This document shows positions 48,777 to 53,428 of a DNA stretch of 53,428 bases, in pieces (positions within the stretch are counted from its first letter, which is position 1; every line of letters begins with the position of its first letter). The notes under the pieces are model-generated. The model worked only from the letters and a program-made list of their open reading frames with translations. It did not search any database and was not told where the DNA came from. Origin of the DNA: Flavobacterium sp. A45 (GTDB lineage: Bacteria > Bacteroidota > Bacteroidia > Flavobacteriales > Flavobacteriaceae); NCBI RefSeq assembly GCF_002001005.1, contig NZ_MUNX01000076.1, forward strand, positions 1-53,428, in the 5' to 3' direction. Made by a program: the position numbers and the translations under genes.

Positions 48777-51700
48777 TTGGAATCAAAAAAGTTATCACAT
48801 ATATTCGGGTTAGTTCAATTACTTTTTATAATTGGTTTCCTTCCGGTAAATCAACTGTTCTCTCAAAAAAATTTTGAGGGCTATCAATTTATTAGTATAA
48901 AAGAAGGGATTTCCAAAAGAGCCGTTACCTGTATCACCCAAGATCGTTATGGGTATATGTGGATAGGTACTTATGGAGCGGGATTGTATAAATATGATGG
49001 TATAAACTATACTGCATTTGAATTTGATTGGCAAAAACAAGGTTCCATTAATAGTAATTTAATTTACAGTACTTATGTTGACCTCAATAACACATTATGG
49101 ATAGGAACCGATCAAGGAATTTGTTTTTACAATCGAGAGCTTAATAAATTTGAGAGTATCAGTCTAAAAGTTGGATATTTAAAGAGTTGCAAGAATAGTA
49201 TTGGTGTAAAAAGTATTATTCAGGATAATTTTGGAAATTTAATTTTGGGAACCTATGAATATGGGGTCTTTAGGTTAAATTTAAAAACGCACAGTGTTTC
49301 ATTTATCAAATCGGATGTTACTTCCAATGACGATTACCAAATTAATTGTTTGGCCAAAAATAAAAAAGGAGTTATTTATTTTGGAACCAGTTATGGTTTA
49401 AAGGTCTTGGAATACAATGGTAACCTTGTCAAGAAGGTTGTAAATAAGTCAGGACAACAATTGGCACCCGAATATATTGAATCCGTTGTTGTCGATAAAA
49501 ATCAAAATTTGTGGTTGGGTTCTTTTTATGATGGATTGAAAAAAATCACCATAAATCAAAATGATTTTACCCAAGAGAATTTCTCTATTACAAAAAAGAG
49601 AATAATGTCAATATTGAATCTTGAAGATAATTCTATTTTATGTGCTACAGAAAATGACGGTTTATTTTTGATAAGTAATAAAGGAAATGTCATTAAAAAG
49701 TATGAATACAATAATGCAGTAATCAATAGTTTAAAATCAAATTCTATTTGGTCATTATATTCAGATAAGGAAAATAGAGTGTGGCTGGGGTATTACAATA
49801 AAGGAGTTGATGTTTTTGATAAATTGTACAGCAAATTTAATGTAATAGGCAGTGAGCGTACTAATTATCCAAATGCGCTTCAAACTGGTTCTGTAACAGG
49901 TATTGCCAAAGATAAATCTGGAAATTTATGGATTAGTATGGAAGGCGGTGGTGTTGATGTATATAATCCCACCACCAAAAGCTTTAAGCATATAAACAGC
50001 AAAAACAGCTCATATATTTCCGGATTAAAAAATGATGATATTCAAACTGTCTTTATTGACAGTAAAGAGAATGTATGGGTTGGGAGTTGGAATGAAGGAA
50101 TTTATTTTCTAAAAAAAGGATCCAATAGTTTTGTGAATTTTGACACCAATAATACAAAAGGAATAACTTCAAATCGGATGTTGAGTTTTTCCGAAGATTC
50201 AAAAGGGATAATTTGGATTGGGACTTATTTAAAGGGATTACATTATTACAATCCAGCAGAAAATAAATTTTATCACTGCGATTTTAAGCTATTTGCAAAA
50301 CAAGGGTTAACAGATGGAGATATTCGAAAAGTTTTGGTCGATTCAAAAGATGTGATTTGGATTGGTTCTACTCAAGGATTGTTTCGGGTGACACATGATG
50401 CCAATTTTAAATTCACTGTCCAGCCGATGAAGAACAAAATGATGAAATACAAAAGTATGCAAAAAACGCAAACCGTTTTGTCTTTGTATGAATCAAAAAA
50501 CAACCAAATATGGATTGGTACCGATGGAGCAGGACTATTTAGTTACAATCCGAAAAATGATAAATTTGATTGGTATTATAATTTAAAAGGATTGACTGAA
50601 AAATCAGTAGCAGCAATCATTCAAGATAAAGTTGGGGTTATATGGATAAGTGGAAAAGCAGGTATTACCAAAATTGATTTGAAAAACCACGTAGCTCTTA
50701 ATTTCACTATTGTTGATGGGCTTTTGGGGAATGATTATAATAATAATTCTGTTTTAAAAGATGAAGAAGGGGATTTGTATTTTGGGAGTTATGAAGGATT
50801 GAATTATTTTAACCCAAAACAAATTTTAAAAAACAAGAAAGAACCGTCGCTTTATTTTAGTGATTTTAAGCTTTTTAATAAATCGGTAAGTCTTACTGAT
50901 GAAGATTCTCCTTTGTCTAAAGTTATTTCGGAAACAGATACTTTGGTTTTGAATCACAATCAATCCGTTTTTACAATAGAATATGTTGGGTTAAATTTTT
51001 CACATCCTGGAAAAAATGAGTATGCTTATTTTTTAGAAGGTTTTGAGAATGATTGGAATTTTGTAGGCAGTAAAAGAGCGGCTACTTATACCAATTTGCC
51101 TTCTGGAGATTATGTATTCAATGTAAAATCAGCCGATAGAGGTGGTGCATGGAACAAGGAACCGTTGCAATTGCATATAAAGGTATTACCGCCTTTCTGG
51201 AAATCTATCTGGGCTTATTTATTTTATATTTTAAGTATTGTAATTGGTAGTTATTTTTTGAAAAAACACCTTCAAAAAAGATTTCAGGAAAAACAGGCCA
51301 TTCAGTTTGAAAGAGAGAAAACGATTCAAGTTGAAAGATTGAACGAGAAAAAACTTCAGTTTTTTACAAATATATCTCATGAGTTTAGAACTCCTCTTAC
51401 TTTGATTATTAATCCATTGGAAGATATAATTAAAAATAAGAGTTTTGGTTTGCCAAATGAGGTAATGAATAAACTTCAAATTATTCATAAAAGTTCGGAT
51501 AGACTTTCAAGGTTAATTAATGAGTTAATGGATTTTAATAAACTGCAATTCAATAAAATGACTTTGCATGTGCAGCAAATTGAGGTTGTTAATTTTACCA
51601 AAAACATAGTCAGTTATTTTGAAGAAGAAGCCTCAAGTCGCCATATTGATTTGAAGTTTGAATCTAATGTTGAGACTTTGTACGATTGGTTGGATCCTAA

Positions 51701-52952
51701 AATGTTTGAAAAGATTATCTTCAATATAATATCCAATGCTTTCAAAGTAACTGCAGATAATGGTACGATAAGTGTTAGAATTAATGCCAGCCAAAAATTG
51801 TCTTATTTGCCATTGGCAGATAGTCAAGATGATGTAGAAACATTTGAAATTGCTATTGAAGATACGGGAGCTGGATTGAATAAGAAGGATATTAAAAGAA
51901 TTTTTGATCGTTTTTATCAGGTCAATAATTTGAATAAAACCTATTATGGTAGTACTGGGATTGGTCTTGAAGTAGTTCGTGGGTTTGTAGAGTTGCATAA
52001 GGGAAAAATTGAAGTTGACAGTATATTAGGCGTGGGAACCACATTTACTGTCGTGTTTCCATTAGGGAATGAATATTATAAAGATTTTGAAATAGTAGAC
52101 GAGGAATACCAACTGACTCTTCGAGAAAATATAGTGCATGAAACAAAAAATAGTGAAGAGTTTGTTCCAGCAACAATAGAGATTGATAAAGTGCACACCG
52201 TTTTGATTGTTGAAGATAATACAGAATTGAGAAATTATCTAAAAGATGAGTTAAAGAAAACCTATAAAGTAATTGTTGCCGAAAATGGTAAAAAAGGATT
52301 TGAATTAGCCAAGCAGAAATTACCAGATTTAATTTTGACCGATGTTATTATGCCTGTCATGAATGGACTTGAATTGTGTAAAAGTGTAAAAGCCGATATA
52401 AAAACAAGTCATATTCCGCTATTGATGCTCTCTGCGAAAGCGTTAGTGCAAGACAGATTGGAAGGAATTGATTCAGGCGCCGATATGTACATGAGCAAAC
52501 CATTTGACATGGATGTGTTAAAATCCAGTTTGTGTCAGTTGATCAACAGCAGACAAATAATGTTTAATAAATTCTATAAGGGAATTACAAAAAATGCAAA
52601 AGAGAAGACAACCACTCTGGATAATGATTTTATTCAAAAAACGCTTAATTACATTCACGAAAACATAAGTGAACCTGATTTGAGTGTTGAGGTTCTTGCT
52701 TCCAATACATTTTTAAGCAGAAGTCAATTGTATCGAAAAATAAAAACATTGACCGGAGTTTCGGCAAATGAATTTATTAGAAACGTACGCCTTGAAAAAG
52801 CAAAAGAATTGATTCAATTAGGAAATAATAATATCAATGAAATAAGTTATAAAGTAGGTTTTACGTCTGCTTCTTATTTTACAAAATGTTATAAATCTAA
52901 ATACGGCCATCTCCCTACTCAAATAGTAAAAGAAACAGATGATTTAGATTAG
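48777..52952 (+). CDS. Hybrid two-component system sensor-regulator (HTCS)
   Basis: Inner-membrane one-protein sensor and regulator of 1391 residues. Signal peptide about 1-30. Periplasmic propeller repeats of the WIGTYGAGLYKY type fill about 35-690, then a Y_Y_Y domain (about 720-795), a membrane segment (about 808-828), HisKA with phospho-histidine in ISHEFRTPL near 867, an ATPase domain (DTGAGLNKKD near 1040; GSTGIGLEVVRGF near 1060), a receiver with aspartate in LILTDVIMP near 1188, and an AraC DNA-binding domain (about 1290-1385). The start is TTG: a stop lies upstream and no ATG precedes the signal peptide. HTCS proteins of this form sense oligosaccharides, here probably xylan-derived. 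Confidence 0.95.
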   Translation: MESKKLSHIFGLVQLLFIIGFLPVNQLFSQKNFEGYQFISIKEGISKRAVTCITQDRYGYMWIGTYGAGLYKYDGINYTAFEFDWQKQGSINSNLIYSTYVDLNNTLWIGTDQGICFYNRELNKFESISLKVGYLKSCKNSIGVKSIIQDNFGNLILGTYEYGVFRLNLKTHSVSFIKSDVTSNDDYQINCLAKNKKGVIYFGTSYGLKVLEYNGNLVKKVVNKSGQQLAPEYIESVVVDKNQNLWLGSFYDGLKKITINQNDFTQENFSITKKRIMSILNLEDNSILCATENDGLFLISNKGNVIKKYEYNNAVINSLKSNSIWSLYSDKENRVWLGYYNKGVDVFDKLYSKFNVIGSERTNYPNALQTGSVTGIAKDKSGNLWISMEGGGVDVYNPTTKSFKHINSKNSSYISGLKNDDIQTVFIDSKENVWVGSWNEGIYFLKKGSNSFVNFDTNNTKGITSNRMLSFSEDSKGIIWIGTYLKGLHYYNPAENKFYHCDFKLFAKQGLTDGDIRKVLVDSKDVIWIGSTQGLFRVTHDANFKFTVQPMKNKMMKYKSMQKTQTVLSLYESKNNQIWIGTDGAGLFSYNPKNDKFDWYYNLKGLTEKSVAAIIQDKVGVIWISGKAGITKIDLKNHVALNFTIVDGLLGNDYNNNSVLKDEEGDLYFGSYEGLNYFNPKQILKNKKEPSLYFSDFKLFNKSVSLTDEDSPLSKVISETDTLVLNHNQSVFTIEYVGLNFSHPGKNEYAYFLEGFENDWNFVGSKRAATYTNLPSGDYVFNVKSADRGGAWNKEPLQLHIKVLPPFWKSIWAYLFYILSIVIGSYFLKKHLQKRFQEKQAIQFEREKTIQVERLNEKKLQFFTNISHEFRTPLTLIINPLEDIIKNKSFGLPNEVMNKLQIIHKSSDRLSRLINELMDFNKLQFNKMTLHVQQIEVVNFTKNIVSYFEEEASSRHIDLKFESNVETLYDWLDPKMFEKIIFNIISNAFKVTADNGTISVRINASQKLSYLPLADSQDDVETFEIAIEDTGAGLNKKDIKRIFDRFYQVNNLNKTYYGSTGIGLEVVRGFVELHKGKIEVDSILGVGTTFTVVFPLGNEYYKDFEIVDEEYQLTLRENIVHETKNSEEFVPATIEIDKVHTVLIVEDNTELRNYLKDELKKTYKVIVAENGKKGFELAKQKLPDLILTDVIMPVMNGLELCKSVKADIKTSHIPLLMLSAKALVQDRLEGIDSGADMYMSKPFDMDVLKSSLCQLINSRQIMFNKFYKGITKNAKEKTTTLDNDFIQKTLNYIHENISEPDLSVEVLASNTFLSRSQLYRKIKTLTGVSANEFIRNVRLEKAKELIQLGNNNINEISYKVGFTSASYFTKCYKSKYGHLPTQIVKETDDLD

Positions 52953-52971
52953 ACATATTTTTTAAAATTAT

Positions 52972-53004
52972 AAAGAGAGCTCATTTTGAGCTCTCTTTTT
53001 TTTT
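52972..53004 (+). terminator. Terminator of the HTCS gene
   Basis: Perfect 12-base arms AAAGAGAGCTCA and TGAGCTCTCTTT with a 3-base loop, continuing into a T-run to 53004, 20 bases past the stop. Confidence 0.9.
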
Positions 53005-53428
53005 GGCTTTGAATTTCCGAAAGCAAAGTTAAATTTTGAAATGCTACTACTTGATTTACATATGACAAGATTAAAGCAAATAGGAAGGAAATTAAAAAGC
53101 ATTCCAGTTTCTATAAAGCTTAAAGATCAAATTAATAATTGATTTAATCAATAATTAAAACGATGCTTAAAATCAAAAAAACAATCAGGTTCTTTTCCTT
53201 TTGATTTTTTGATATCGAAATCTTAATTCAGAAAAAATATGCGTTTTTCATAATTATTAATAATGAAAAAAAAATACTTTATTTTTTTACATAATAAAAT
53301 AATAAATAAAATGTATTGATAAAGTGATAAATTATTGGGATAAACAAGTGAAAAAGCGTAATGTCGTGAAAATCTAGTTTTTATGGGCGTTTATGCTACA
53401 AATGTGTTAATTTTTGCAACATCTGTAC
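53005..53428. other. AT-rich right edge, no gene seen
   Basis: About 420 bases without a supportable frame on either strand. It is probably the upstream region of a gene beyond the window. No exact TAnnTTTG with a -33 partner was found. Confidence 0.5.

Overview
The window looks like a Flavobacterium-type member of the Bacteroidota. The DNA is AT-rich and most genes lack Shine-Dalgarno sites. Candidate promoters carry the Bacteroidota -7 element TAnnTTTG. Regulators include a hybrid two-component system (HTCS) and a Nudix-fold regulator. Several dispersed palindromic repeats sit between genes. Genus is inferred from style and gene content, not from a marker gene.

Layout. (1) 1-3.7 kb: a LacI-type regulator, a cytoplasmic CBM9-like protein and an exported GH109-type NAD-dependent glycosidase. 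(2) 3.8-5.3 kb: a flavin monooxygenase with a DnaJ-like zinc ribbon, richer in GC than its surroundings and probably acquired. (3) 5.8-11.1 kb, minus strand: a beta-propeller lipoprotein and a metzincin-type protease lipoprotein, then an AraC regulator and a Na+/H+ antiporter. (4) 11.6-12.3 kb: a Nudix-family regulator that has lost its catalytic glutamates, divergent from the main locus. (5) 12.8-40.5 kb, all plus strand: a 16-gene arabinoxylan locus. Its order is GH95, GH43, GH43, GH43, GH3, GH97, GH43 with a CBM6-like domain, GH43, SGNH esterase, type-B carboxylesterase, CE6, alpha/beta esterase, GH8, CE1, GH9, CE1 and a double-CE1 protein (the last four follow a structured intergenic element). 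(6) 40.6-48.5 kb: a LacI-type regulator, xylulokinase, xylose isomerase, transaldolase and a two-subunit transketolase. (7) 48.8-53.0 kb: a 1391-residue HTCS sensor-regulator.

How it fits together. The exported esterases strip acetyl and probably feruloyl groups. GH43, GH95 and GH97 enzymes remove arabinose, xylose, galactose-type or fucose-type caps. GH8 and GH3 (with the GH9, substrate unknown) trim the backbone to xylose. XylA and XylB turn xylose into xylulose 5-phosphate, and transaldolase plus transketolase feed it to glycolysis. Three regulators flank the locus: Nudix, LacI and HTCS. No SusC/SusD pair, pentose permease or GH10/GH11/GH30 endoxylanase is encoded here. The locus therefore looks specialised for debranching and finishing, with uptake genes elsewhere, perhaps just past the right edge.

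Most notable non-textbook signals are the inactivated Nudix protein with a nearby 15-base palindrome, the structured 700-base gap between xylA and transaldolase, a LacI-like palindrome upstream of xylB, a palindrome splitting the transketolase subunits, the zinc-ribbon monooxygenase with a hairpin leader, and the metzincin/propeller lipoprotein pair. Functions are assigned from motifs read by eye; no database search was run.
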